A stretch of DNA of 16,259 nt, from NCBI GenBank assembly GCA_016867095.1, contig VGKK01000013.1, positions 1 through 16,259 of the forward strand. Reading direction: 5' to 3'. Shown here one piece after another: positions 15,001 through 16,259 of this stretch. The translations under genes and the position numbers were made by a program. The notes under the pieces are model-generated. The model had not been told where the DNA came from and made no database searches. It saw only the letters and a list, made by a program, of their open reading frames with translations. How positions within the stretch are numbered: position 1 is the stretch's first letter; each line of letters begins with the position of its first letter. This DNA is from Candidatus Omnitrophota bacterium (GTDB lineage Bacteria; Omnitrophota; Gorgyraeia; Gygaellales; Profunditerraquicolaceae).

Positions 15001-16259
15001 CGTTTGACGCCATAAATGATGGTTACAATACTAATAAAAACAAAAGGAACAAAGGAAACAACTATCACTAGCACCATCCATTTCGTTAAAGGCAACTTCA
15101 TCGCCGCTCCCAGCACTCCCGCGCACGCCACCGCTACAGTCGGCGGCGCACGCGGGCTACCGGTTACCTTTCCCAAAATATACCTCAACGGCGCTTCAAA
15201 AACAGCATAAACCGCAAGCGCAAATACTCCCCCCACAATAGCGGTGATACAATAAAGCGCGCCCGCAAGGATGCGGCCCTCCCTTATTTGCTTCGGCGCG
15301 GCGCTATCGTCCGGCCTCCGGCCACTCATATCAGTAGGTAATGCCCCAGGGATTTTCTTTGCATTAACGGGTGCATAGCCTTCTTTTATGCGTTTAGCTG
15401 CCCGCCGAGCAAACCGCTTTTTTACAATCCTCGAAGAATCCAGGCAACCTATTCTTGCTATCCTGAGGCGAAAGTTTAACAAATCATCAACTGCTCCTTC
15501 TATGAGTTCTGATACATGATTGCGTTGTAAATTGATAATAACGTTATCAATGGAGAAGGCCGGCGGATGATTCAACGCATCGATAAAGACTTTCGCTACT
15601 TCATCTACAAAAGTGTAAGCCTCAACTTTCCTATTCATTAGGACGGTCAACCCGCTCCTAATACGCGGTGCAAAAAAGGTAAAATCTTCAGGAAAGTAGA
15701 GGTCTATATCTGCGTAATGTGTCCCGTTCAAGATTTGTCTTACAAATCCACCGATAACAAAAATGTTATTGAAAGTCAAATCGCAAAGCCTTATTTGATC
15801 TCCGACCCCCATATGCCTGTAGCTGTCTATTTTCAAAAAGCGCTTATTCCATTTTCCTCCATTTACTTCGCTGATAATCTCATCTCTTAGCATTGCTAAA
15901 TTCCGTTTTAATCGAAGATAATCTGCGGGGATGTTTCGAGCAATGGTTTTCCCGCTGGGAAGTGTAAATTTTTCTTCAGCGTAAAAACAATCATTATCAC
16001 CGGACGCAAATAATTTTTTGATAATTTTAACGGCAAGTGCCCATATTGAAGATAATCCATACATCCTTCTGACTGCCGCTCCTTTATCGTCTGGCTTATT
16101 CGACTCATCTAGGTACTGCCCCGCCGCCGCGGCGCGGTCATTGCCCGGCTTCCCGGCAACCGCCATTCCGGCTAACCCAAATAAAAACGGTGAACTCGCC
16201 ATCGCGCCTATCGCGGAGCTTTGGAAGGATCCTGCAATCTCAAACCAGTAATGCCGCGC
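3..16259 (-). CDS. Interior of a giant mosaic ORF, open at both window edges (5,419 codons, no stop)
   Basis: Every reverse-complement triplet starting at a multiple of 3 was read from 16259 to 3, and none is TAA, TAG or TGA. Neither start nor end is in the window. Recognisable domains occur in this single frame along the whole length: two nucleotidyltransferases, four class I methyltransferases, an HD domain and a CPBP protease. The frame is therefore coding and not a chance opening. Modules are joined by Ala/Gly-rich linkers and repeated membrane hairpins, giving a polyprotein-like layout with many predicted membrane segments. About 1.6 kb in three blocks lies opposite plus-strand genes, and there the sequence has no recognisable domain. 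Giant genes are known in Omnitrophota, so lineage and type are inferred from that. Whether it is translated as one chain or processed cannot be told. An assembly join is unlikely because the frame crosses every module and repeat boundary. Confidence 0.9.
33..62 (-). repeat. L2-like linker copy at the left edge
   Basis: CCGTCCGCCTCTTACGGCGCAGCC (given in two parts here: CCGTCCGCCTCT, TACGGCGCAGCC) corresponds to L2 and encodes CAVRGGRQVV in frame, so another module probably follows beyond the window. Confidence 0.6.
107..270 (-). repeat. R1 repeat copy D, diverged, left of the first toxin-antitoxin cassette
   Basis: The minus strand encodes a helix (SWILAIILLWPYLAALLHYP), then GAEAMVCSPFLFGLVGMAVAG and KAGDDSAAAAGRGG. 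The C-terminal half matches R1 closely. The helix before it differs and the L2 end is missing, with the DUF4258 cassette sitting where L2 would be. Confidence 0.8.
297..325 (+). promoter_or_regulatory. Sigma-70-type promoter of the DUF4258/DUF2283 cassette
   Basis: TTGACT (297-302) and TATATA (320-325) are separated by 17 bp. The predicted start is at or next to the A of ATG 333. As in the two other cassettes, the -35 box is preceded by C (CTTGAC). Confidence 0.68.
333..599 (+). CDS. DUF4258 protein, probable toxin, 88 aa
   Basis: ISKPIRLSEHAKEQLSFRGT followed by NEVEISEAIRSSAW matches the DUF4258 start (..hS.HA.eqh..RgI....v..ai....). The C-terminal part (KPIFAEEPNEIVVVTVYVYYF) is the family's final V.TVY.yYf strand pair. 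DUF4258 is RelE/BrnT-like in outline and is presumed to be a ribonuclease toxin. An open frame extends upstream to 297, but ATG 333 starts about where the promoter at 297-325 should begin transcription, so the 297 start is excluded. There is no ribosome site, which implies a leaderless message, while its antitoxin partner has a strong one. It is antisense to the giant ORF and contains no TTA, CTA or TCA among its 4 Leu and 7 Ser codons. Confidence 0.85.
   Translation: MNNISKPIRLSEHAKEQLSFRGTNEVEISEAIRSSAWGAADLGRLECSKNFAYNKEWNNKHYKTKQVKPIFAEEPNEIVVVTVYVYYF
612..824 (+). CDS. DUF2283 protein, probable antitoxin partner, 70 aa
   Basis: MRITYDPEVDALYIRFKET and the following IACDYDSQGKIAGIEILDAI are the signature of DUF2283: a small beta-rich protein with D...D.lYIrf and hD.dg.i.GiEIl.A. 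Members are frequently encoded beside DUF4258 proteins, forming a toxin-antitoxin-like pair in which DUF2283 is presumed to be the antitoxin. That assignment rests on gene pairing and not on a demonstrated mechanism. The ribosome site GGAGG at 603-607 is strong, and the gene starts 12 bp after the upstream stop. It is the second gene of the operon from 297. It is antisense to, and in codon register with, the giant ORF. None of its six Leu and two Ser codons is TTA, CTA or TCA. Confidence 0.88.
   Translation: MRITYDPEVDALYIRFKETTVTTKHLAEGIACDYDSQGKIAGIEILDAIERFGDKTTLKKVTLEEIGLSA
912..994 (-). repeat. R2 repeat copy 1, 83 bp, identical to 7449-7531
   Basis: Encodes AAAAGRSQGVETGGTSPEG followed by QASGAAGA. 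It lies 87 bp after the stop of the DUF2283 gene, so both R2 copies bound the downstream side of a plus-strand toxin-antitoxin cassette. It includes GTCCCTCAGGGGAC and the L1 core. Confidence 0.95.
995..1265 (-). other. Linker region with an L2-like copy
   Basis: Contains AQCAAAGGGRSKRPRWPIRY near 1060-1131, a diverged L2. The remainder (THIHYDFDLFPGVNNNDKK, PVNFLCRPGLPWAHHSDG) is unrecognised. No membrane helix and no plus-strand gene are seen. Confidence 0.45.
1266..1859 (-). other. Domain: class I SAM-dependent methyltransferase 4, residues ~4801-4998
   Basis: Motif I is FRILDYGCGSAVAVSELG (Asp4850). It is followed by EVFGVDLTAPADI with the ribose-binding Asp. FPDNYFNFIMTVMTLSM and IEEIYRILCPGGEAIIEFT are the Methyltransf_11 motifs. 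The upstream sequence YGYAY-like GYAYSRGRHLHDSCLSDGQP resembles the short lead seen before such domains. The domain ends GEKCSPYVYVHIKKSD, after which the frame runs on into RLLLPLRLRRIVPERVAG, unlike a natural domain tail. This suggests that the original stop was lost or frameshifted when it was joined on. Substrate unknown. Confidence 0.8.
2130..2699 (-). other. Domain: HD-type metal-dependent hydrolase, residues ~4521-4710
   Basis: GLVHDLGKGHP carries the His4593-Asp4594 pair. It is followed by ALLHAELTIDVL (His4624), KVLQHHSYDM (His4649-His4650) and ILILADHI (Asp4674), the order and spacing expected of HD phosphohydrolases (HD ... H ... H ... D). An upstream helix (SSLVSRLAGLIAREAGL) is placed where the first His-bearing helix usually lies. 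HD domains hydrolyse phosphate esters of nucleotides or cyclic dinucleotides. The specific substrate is not indicated. It lies between methyltransferases 3 and 4 with no linker repeat on either side. All metal ligands except possibly the first are visible. Confidence 0.75.
2702..3420 (-). other. Domain: PrmA-like methyltransferase 3, residues ~4281-4520
   Basis: ANGESTRLAIRTLEANKELI followed by ICLDAGSGQDAVLAM matches the T.TRlaL..Le....vLDhGsGsG arrangement of PrmA-type and related protein/RNA methyltransferases. The glycine loop is at residues 4393-4398. SRLGAKRILAIERERACAL and EFLALNGITNVNVIIKDF correspond to the lGAk.v.aiE.d..al..a...l..N.h.nv.v pattern, with Glu as the ribose ligand. The region after motif IV (NVNVVQANISAYELAKN) has no NPPY-type motif, so it is not a typical N-methyltransferase of amides or adenines. 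An unrecognised lead (PWIIRKLKEKAGIEIRAG) precedes it. It runs straight into the HD domain without a repeat, so these two may be an older fusion. Confidence 0.7.
3480..3845 (-). other. Glycine-rich linker region with L1 and L2 copies
   Basis: L2 at 3657-3682 encodes GGAGGGGRQQGGG, and the L1 core is at 3479-3495 (GAAAAED). Between them lies SYVDWDGQTEVLDGCPGANRVF followed by GRPLMKFHHADMGGRG, for which no family is recognised. There is no membrane helix between L2 and L1, unlike in R1, so the two linker types can occur independently. No plus-strand gene is seen. Confidence 0.55.
3846..4307 (-). other. Domain: CPBP-type intramembrane metalloprotease, residues ~3985-4138
   Basis: The three family motifs are present in order: EEILFR (Glu4032, Glu4033, Arg4037), FSLLH (His4068), and HLLWD (His4103, Asp4107, where family members usually have Asn or Asp/Ser). 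They sit in hydrophobic helices (IIQVFIFLPIVAVT, AAMLLSSLIFSL, ISAAYFALTILVMMIILFY). CPBP (CAAX/Abi) proteases cleave substrates within the membrane and are known in prenyl-protein processing and bacteriocin immunity. Metal- and water-binding residues look intact, so activity is possible, including on the giant chain itself, which is speculation. The length of about 150 residues is somewhat short for the family but covers the whole catalytic core. Confidence 0.85.
4310..4545 (-). other. Linker between R1 copy C and the CPBP domain
   Basis: Contains a weak helix with GAPLSAALAGIGSMLAMGMVV, again the GxxMAMG pattern, followed by PGGSKSRRAAETGQ. It looks like a worn membrane linker. No domain is seen. 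Confidence 0.4.
4546..4817 (-). repeat. R1 repeat copy C
   Basis: Same layout as copy B. The helix (IIPLITLAILVVIAASALGY) and loop match almost perfectly. The second part diverges (GSFHGLRAGALAGLPLFGLA), and the L2 end reads LSAGAGRSVRQKG. Being in direct orientation to copy B, it could recombine with it and would delete or duplicate the methyltransferase between them in frame. Confidence 0.92.
4840..5760 (-). other. Domain: class I SAM-dependent methyltransferase 2, residues ~3501-3807
   Basis: Motif I is ARILDICTGNLVIPLIAKQI (Asp3563, C-T-G-N loop), followed by TLTAIDTAEINP with the acidic ribose-binding position. The Methyltransf_11-type pattern KSFDVITGNFALECAG then EEALREANRVLEKDG and EGVFVLYRDDS is clear. 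A C-terminal helical extension of about 130 residues (EMFQAVKSAARACEDNLFA, AIWKFIDSVLRNKYPAQF, IKEMIEMNSLVAKSLVKDG) ends in FSRFGFEIVSLEPI, a typical final strand. The domain is complete and bounded on both sides by R1 copies (C on the left, B on the right), so repeat and domain together look like a movable cassette. The substrate is unknown. Confidence 0.8.
5771..6046 (-). repeat. R1 repeat copy B (complete: L2 linker, membrane hairpin, L1 linker)
   Basis: Complete unit: GGAGRGGRQKG, then a helix (IIPLIALAILVVVAASALGY), a GGWAGLCSAAQNYWLEVAG loop, the SSPFLFGLAGMAVAG helix, and the AAAAAGG linker. It shares 96 identical bases with copy A and is nearly identical to copy C over its left half on the protein. 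The Ala run is one codon longer than in copy C. Confidence 0.92.
6057..6100. repeat. REP-like TGTCTGTCCCTAATTTCC string with 9-bp tandem units
   Basis: GGTGTCTGTCCCTAATTTCC is followed by two CTATTTTCC-type units. Strings of this kind are common in REP-type elements of environmental bacteria. It directly adjoins the L2 end of R1 copy B and is translated in frame as ENRENREIRDRH. Confidence 0.45.
6095..6660 (-). other. Domain: MNT-like nucleotidyltransferase 2, residues ~3201-3388
   Basis: Gly3309-Ser3310 (KDSGSQLF) are followed after 11 residues by Asp3322-Leu-Asp3324 (FPSDLDVCSVI), matching hG[GS]x9-13Dh[DE]h. A downstream strand (TGIFIQVLLATPDEF) is placed like the third catalytic strand of MNT-type enzymes (gi.vdlv..t..ef), but its expected Asp is Gln. 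An upstream helical part (EFGLALTRKGEQKALKSYQR) could be a TPR-like or HEPN-like lead, too short to name. The family includes small AMP-transferring antitoxins and drug-modifying enzymes. With Gln in the third position, activity may be weak or absent. It is unlike nucleotidyltransferase 1 in motif (GS instead of GG, no VR), so the two are not copies of each other. Confidence 0.6.
6661..6845 (-). other. Membrane linker of the giant ORF left of the BrnT cassette
   Basis: Encodes QIAAHSPIAAMAAHLAILYA, an eroded version of the GAMA core of R1 and R3, then a helix (PWWIIVLVLAAIACYFL). All three plus-strand cassettes have such a helix-plus-AMA unit on their promoter side. No plus-strand gene is seen here. 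Confidence 0.5.
6846..6874 (+). promoter_or_regulatory. Sigma-70-type promoter of the BrnT cassette
   Basis: TTGACA (6846-6851) and TAGAAT (6869-6874) are separated by 17 bp. The predicted start near 6881 is ten bases before the ribosome site of brnT. No clear operator palindrome is seen within it, although autorepression would be usual for this family. Confidence 0.78.
6903..7169 (+). CDS. brnT: BrnT-family toxin (RelE-fold ribonuclease), 88 aa
   Basis: The protein begins YIAGFEWDEWNIEHIARHNV, the FeWDe.N..h...H.V signature of BrnT (PF04365). It continues with TPQEVEEVC and ends in DIVYVITARPMNKAEQRYY, the family's ITARxhxxxERxxY ending. BrnT toxins are RelE-fold ribonucleases that stop translation and are neutralised by the adjacent antitoxin. 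The length is usual for the family and key residues are in place, so it looks intact. The start is TTG 6903 with AAGGAG at 6891-6896, six bases upstream. It is the first gene of a two-gene operon. It lies antisense within the giant minus ORF, exactly in codon register, and contains no TTA, CTA or TCA codon. Confidence 0.88.
   Translation: MYIAGFEWDEWNIEHIARHNVTPQEVEEVCYNQPVSRKAKDGLYWVYGQTDAGRYLFNVARFQSKDIVYVITARPMNKAEQRYYRKQR
7173..7430 (+). CDS. CopG-family antitoxin of the BrnT-type pair, 85 aa
   Basis: The N-terminal part (KIPLFKSDAEAAEFWDTHDS) matches the 'ip.F.seeEeaeFWdtHd' signature of small CopG-type antitoxins paired with BrnT toxins. The C-terminal part (VVIDLGEKQWRRLIRLASIR, then PYTDLLEKIVSERL) fits a ribbon-helix-helix DNA-binding unit, which in this family normally binds the toxin and represses its own promoter. 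ATG 7173 is preceded by AGAGG at 7162-7166, six bases away. The toxin stop is 3 bp upstream, so both genes form one operon from the promoter at 6846. The gene is antisense to, and in codon register with, the giant ORF. None of its eight Leu and seven Ser codons is TTA, CTA or TCA. Confidence 0.85.
   Translation: MTKKNSKIPLFKSDAEAAEFWDTHDSTKYISQTKPERLDFPKPKHKVVIDLGEKQWRRLIRLASIRRIPYTDLLEKIVSERLSVN
7449..7531 (-). repeat. R2 repeat copy 2, 83 bp, identical to 912-994
   Basis: The 83 bases are identical to 912-994 at an offset of 6,537 (a multiple of three). It encodes AAAAGRSQGVETGGTSPEG followed by QASGAAGA. It contains the GTCCCTCAGGGGAC near-palindrome and ends in the L1 core. It starts 19 bp after the stop codon of the CopG-type antitoxin gene. 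Confidence 0.95.
7619..7739 (-). repeat. R3 repeat copy 2 (membrane segment plus hairpin)
   Basis: Aligned with 12704-12824 in the same frame. It encodes RTVRLVILVALGMWLIG followed by ALFPHPGAG. CACTGTCC at 7689-7696 pairs with 7730-7737, and TTGGAAAC at 7705-7712 pairs with 7714-7721. The inner stem is longer here than in copy 1 (8 bp against 6), while the outer stem has one mismatch. This copy lies to the right of the BrnT cassette, and copy 1 lies to the right of the retropepsin cassette. Confidence 0.85.
7741..8459 (-). other. Region of the giant ORF with one membrane helix, function unknown, residues ~2601-2840
   Basis: A basic, charged start (LGEKGRKIFLRRLRWIGRRD) leads into helices with Gln/Lys-rich faces (GQVQKLKDELGRQERGGK). 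A small strand unit (CYGYEVRWDPVTGRFLV) and one hydrophobic helix (VAFCTLFISLILILLHSP) follow, then a Gln/Pro-rich tail (LPYQLQPAALTNYPQPE) and GEGAAAVP, a worn copy of the Ala-rich linker. No domain is recognised. Confidence 0.35.
8460..9839 (-). other. Domain: multi-pass membrane domain with a beta-rich insert, unrecognised, residues ~2141-2600
   Basis: A first helix (TALIIFLAWGAVWLLYSL) is followed by about 100 residues rich in beta strands (LPLSVRWLPGETPAD, KIYVDWKATGGE, FDMEITLDGNINNALIFG) that would lie outside the membrane. Then come roughly eight further helices, including TWYYLMMAVFAYAIYASYS, APLVLFFIGLFIAVDIGLKL, TLACVLALIWALVEIFIL, YFFIIFLPAAFLAELFDIYV and PAVIVAVIIVAVIFNAVF. Hydrophilic loops contain KGDFLELLP and NSGRGITDYIKTKKRIFN. 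The layout resembles a transporter-like or cytochrome-like membrane unit, but I see no diagnostic motif. It is a single coherent module, uninterrupted by repeats. Confidence 0.5.
9840..10329 (-). other. Linker/spacer region of the giant ORF, residues ~1978-2140
   Basis: A helical, charged stretch (EPSTNFLDNLLEELSRRGL, QTARTIFSDKLRQES, ELYEARRIVCGVSPLL) is followed by a Ser/Pro-rich part (TAESPPDASPVPTPV) and a short hydrophobic helix (GGILAAAGVLTV). I see no domain. The Ser/Pro segment looks like a flexible tether leading to the next membrane domain. Confidence 0.4.
10330..10990 (-). other. Domain: class I SAM-dependent methyltransferase 1, residues ~1758-1977
   Basis: Motif I is TLIDIGAGYGMITSGLI with the glycine loop at residues 1799-1805. 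It is followed by the strand TIAVEENPYR, whose Glu would bind the ribose hydroxyls, and by GFRLEVYEGDF, the usual position of the adenine-contacting acidic residue. The post-I region reads AALISHVLFLMS and IAMIKPGGWLVIVLN, as in Methyltransf_11/12/23 families. It carries an N-terminal helical lead (ERKEKAALLAHLKSGFESRL) and a helical C-terminus. Motifs look complete, so the domain could be active. The acceptor substrate is not indicated. It follows directly on a membrane region without an L1 or L2 linker. Confidence 0.8.
11371..11400. repeat. 15-bp tandem duplication
   Basis: AACAGCATAGCAGAC occurs twice head to tail (11371-11385 and 11386-11400). This duplicates five codons (LSAML twice) in the giant ORF. 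The unit is a multiple of three and keeps the frame. Confidence 0.9.
11427..11461. repeat. Hairpin with CCGGGCTGAAGCCCGG core
   Basis: Outer arms GCACCG (11427-11432) and CGGTGC (11456-11461) enclose the near-perfect stem CCGGGCT-GA-AGCCCGG. This REP-like palindrome is read through in frame (KPRASARR), like the other palindromes in the window. Confidence 0.7.
11472..11517. repeat. Hairpin, 13-bp perfect inverted repeat
   Basis: GCGGCCAAAAACC at 11472-11484 is the exact reverse complement of 11505-11517. The 20-base loop contains a further GCCAT/ATGGC pairing. It is within the giant ORF and 11 bp from another hairpin. Confidence 0.75.
11884..11936. repeat. REP-like palindromic stretch inside the giant ORF
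   Basis: GGGACTGTCCC at 11884-11894 is a 5-bp perfect inverted repeat around one base. CAGGGAACTGTCC follows about 30 bases later. The GGGAC/GTCCC core recurs at 935-948 and 7472-7485 (in R2), in the R3 hairpins, and near 6061-6069. Such short palindromes resemble REP elements mobilised by IS200-like transposases. Here they are translated in frame as QFPACPDRSRRTGTVPSSG. Confidence 0.5.
12090..12118 (+). promoter_or_regulatory. Sigma-70-type promoter of the DUF5678/retropepsin cassette
   Basis: TTGACA at 12090-12095 and TATAGT at 12113-12118 are separated by exactly 17 bp. The predicted transcription start near 12125 falls at the ribosome site of the 12139 gene, leaving a very short leader. 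Transcription from here would run antisense to the giant ORF. Confidence 0.75.
12139..12360 (+). CDS. Small DUF5678-like protein, 73 aa
   Basis: The protein starts MKAKNIDNDVWIREHFEAIV, continues DKYGGKYPYILVAAGKIFPI, and contains KIEREITKKYGKPIGMPVP. The W...hf..iv.kY.gkyi.va..kI pattern resembles the small DUF5678 family, which is often encoded just before retropepsin-like proteins and has no established function. I chose ATG 12139 over GTG 12130 because AAGAGGTG at 12125-12132 is a good ribosome site six bases before it. A strong promoter lies at 12090-12118. The tail LFFPL looks out of place and may result from the event that damaged the downstream retropepsin. The gene is antisense to the giant ORF but, unlike the four other plus-strand genes, is not in codon register with it. 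Even so, the minus frame stays open. Confidence 0.65.
   Translation: MKAKNIDNDVWIREHFEAIVDKYGGKYPYILVAAGKIFPINAGDDIVKIEREITKKYGKPIGMPVPQPLFFPL
12315..12614 (+). pseudogene. Broken retropepsin-like aspartic protease (C-terminal two thirds)
   Basis: The open stretch begins after a stop at 12312-12314, without a start codon or ribosome site. It reads SLFSTIDAQRAGFDYKR, then VGDGSLIPVYLHKLLIKIGD, then VGFNLLGRQDIFTRFDITF, ending with TAG at 12612-12614. The NLLGRQD...RFDITF ending is typical of bacterial retropepsin-like proteins. The DTGA active-site region that should precede SLFS is replaced by DACATT, so the catalytic Asp-Thr-Gly is lost or displaced, and the N-terminal strands are absent. 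It overlaps the end of the upstream DUF5678-like gene by 46 bp in another frame, which suggests a deletion or frameshift that joined two neighbours. It is in codon register with the giant minus ORF, which remains open opposite it. I read it as an inactive remnant. Confidence 0.6.
12704..12824 (-). repeat. R3 repeat copy 1 (membrane segment plus hairpin)
   Basis: This 121-bp stretch aligns with 7619-7739 at a fixed offset of 5,085 (a multiple of three) with only a handful of differences. It encodes an ETVSEVIRTVGLVILVALG-type sequence running into WLIGALFPHPGAG, one membrane helix. Its left end on the protein carries a nested inverted repeat: arms 12772-12781 and 12815-12824 pair over 10 bp, and inner arms 12792-12797 and 12799-12804 pair over 6 bp. 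The nested palindrome inside a coding repeat suggests a small mobile or REP-like element that inserts in frame. Confidence 0.85.
12990..13019 (-). repeat. L2 Gly/Arg linker copy
   Basis: The plus strand reads CCGCCCGCCTCTTCCCGCG at 12996-13014, identical to the copies at 6022 and, with one change, at 3657. On the minus strand it encodes CGAGRGGRHKG, in frame with the giant ORF. It marks the end of the unknown 610-residue module. Confidence 0.8.
13020..14855 (-). other. Domain: ~610-residue soluble region of unknown function, residues ~469-1080
   Basis: I do not recognise this segment. It is mostly soluble and highly charged, with normal amino-acid composition and few low-complexity stretches. 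An alpha-helical N-terminal part (DALLKSRKLDFC, ALRILKCDSLEF, RLNALKAKACFNLANPAL) is reminiscent of short helical repeats. A middle part is richer in beta strands (THLKISYDVINQYNQY, TKLELVTDIPISTLLIP). The C-terminal part is helical (YLGLKRSEMRRILAGTYFYF, ALVEITQKKIKETLFKGK). A Tyr/Gly-rich patch with VASGCGQTNIY lies near residues 880-900. It ends in ARRLLRAAQGVDSDNHGSS, just before an L2 linker. It lies between a membrane block and a repeat linker and so behaves as a self-contained module. An intracellular or periplasmic enzyme or scaffold are equally possible. Confidence 0.4.
14856..15272 (-). other. Domain: membrane block with about four helices, residues ~330-468
   Basis: Four strongly hydrophobic stretches follow one another: one starting ILAGALYCITAIVGGVFAL, a weaker one (TVAVACAGVLGAAM), one with WMVLVIVVSFVPFVFIS, and a long one from WVTLISVVLLVQ to LLGGTSLFVEVV. 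The weaker stretch precedes KLPLTKW and resembles the eroded GAMA core of the R1 and R3 repeats. The block should anchor the preceding nucleotidyltransferase to a membrane and places the following soluble region on one side of it. No catalytic motif is visible. Confidence 0.6.
15381..15989 (-). other. Domain: Pol-beta-superfamily nucleotidyltransferase (polyA-polymerase-head-like), residues ~91-293
   Basis: The segment contains VIGGFVRQILNG followed by ADIDLYFPEDF. Gly170-Gly171 are separated by 12 residues from Asp184, and Ile185-Asp186 follow, matching the hG[GS]x9-13Dh[DE]h signature of the Pol-beta nucleotidyltransferase fold. The GGxVR context resembles the head domain of polyA polymerases and CCA-adding enzymes. 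A possible third acidic strand is AFSIDNVIINLQ at about residue 245. Such domains transfer a nucleoside monophosphate to RNA, protein or a small molecule, and the substrate here is not apparent. It follows R1 copy A and a short charged linker, and ends at a basic stretch (KKRFARRAAKRIKEG) before the next membrane block. The catalytic dyad looks intact. The exact family is uncertain. Confidence 0.7.
16116..16259 (-). repeat. R1 repeat copy A (partial, continues off the right edge)
   Basis: Residues 1-48 form a hydrophobic hairpin half (WFEIAGSFQSS, then SSPFLFGLAGMAVAGKPG) ending in the AAAAG linker. Positions 16137-16232 match 5790-5885 (copy B) over 96 bp with no difference that I can see. 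The offset of 10,347 is a multiple of three, so both copies are in the same frame. The L1 palindromic core lies at 16119-16135. Confidence 0.9.

Noticed and set aside
107..16135. Repeats as a CRISPR array
   Set aside because: Repeat copies are kilobases apart, of unequal length, in coding frame, and without regular spacers.
3..16259. Stop-free frame caused by a variant genetic code
   Set aside because: None of the three standard stops occurs in the frame at all, so no reassignment is needed. The plus-strand genes end at normal TAA, TAG and TGA codons.

Overview
The minus strand of this window is one uninterrupted reading frame. I checked the frame whose codons occupy positions 3k to 3k+2 triplet by triplet from 16259 down to 3. 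None of its 5,419 codons is a stop, so the window is an interior slice of a giant gene that runs off both edges. Giant mosaic ORFs of this kind are known mainly from Omnitrophota (candidate phylum OP3). The lineage is an inference from gene architecture, helped by the mixture of moderately AT-rich domains and very GC-rich linkers. No taxonomic marker gene is present. Below, residue 1 is the first complete codon at the right-hand edge.

The giant product reads as a string of unrelated modules joined by repeated linkers. From N to C (right to left) it holds: a Pol-beta-type nucleotidyltransferase; a four-helix membrane block; about 610 residues I do not recognise; a linker with membrane segments; a degenerate M50-like membrane segment; methyltransferase 1; a long multi-pass membrane domain; a second, MNT-like nucleotidyltransferase; methyltransferase 2; a CPBP-type intramembrane protease; a PrmA-like methyltransferase 3; an HD domain; and methyltransferase 4. 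Several modules are separated by in-frame repeats. R1 is a membrane hairpin plus Ala/Gly linker, with four copies. R2 is an 83-bp perfect repeat with two copies. R3 is a 121-bp membrane and hairpin repeat with two copies. L1 is a GC-rich palindromic core and L2 is a Gly/Arg-rich linker.

Three small plus-strand cassettes lie inside this frame, antisense to it. They are a DUF4258/DUF2283 pair (333-824), a BrnT/CopG-type toxin-antitoxin pair (6903-7430), and a DUF5678-like gene followed by a broken retropepsin (12139-12614). Each has a TTGACA-like -35 box and a -10 box 17 bp apart. The four toxin-antitoxin-type genes sit in exact codon register with the giant frame. They stay compatible with it because none of their 20 Leu and 18 Ser codons is TTA, CTA or TCA, the triplets that would read as stops opposite. 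The giant ORF itself uses those codons freely.

The main hypothesis is that a giant gene grew by fusing modules through in-frame repeats, and that it carries addiction-type cassettes in its antisense strand without being interrupted. Such cassettes might stabilise the locus or produce antisense RNA over it. The reading frame, repeats, promoters and codon avoidance are seen directly. The function of the whole is not known.
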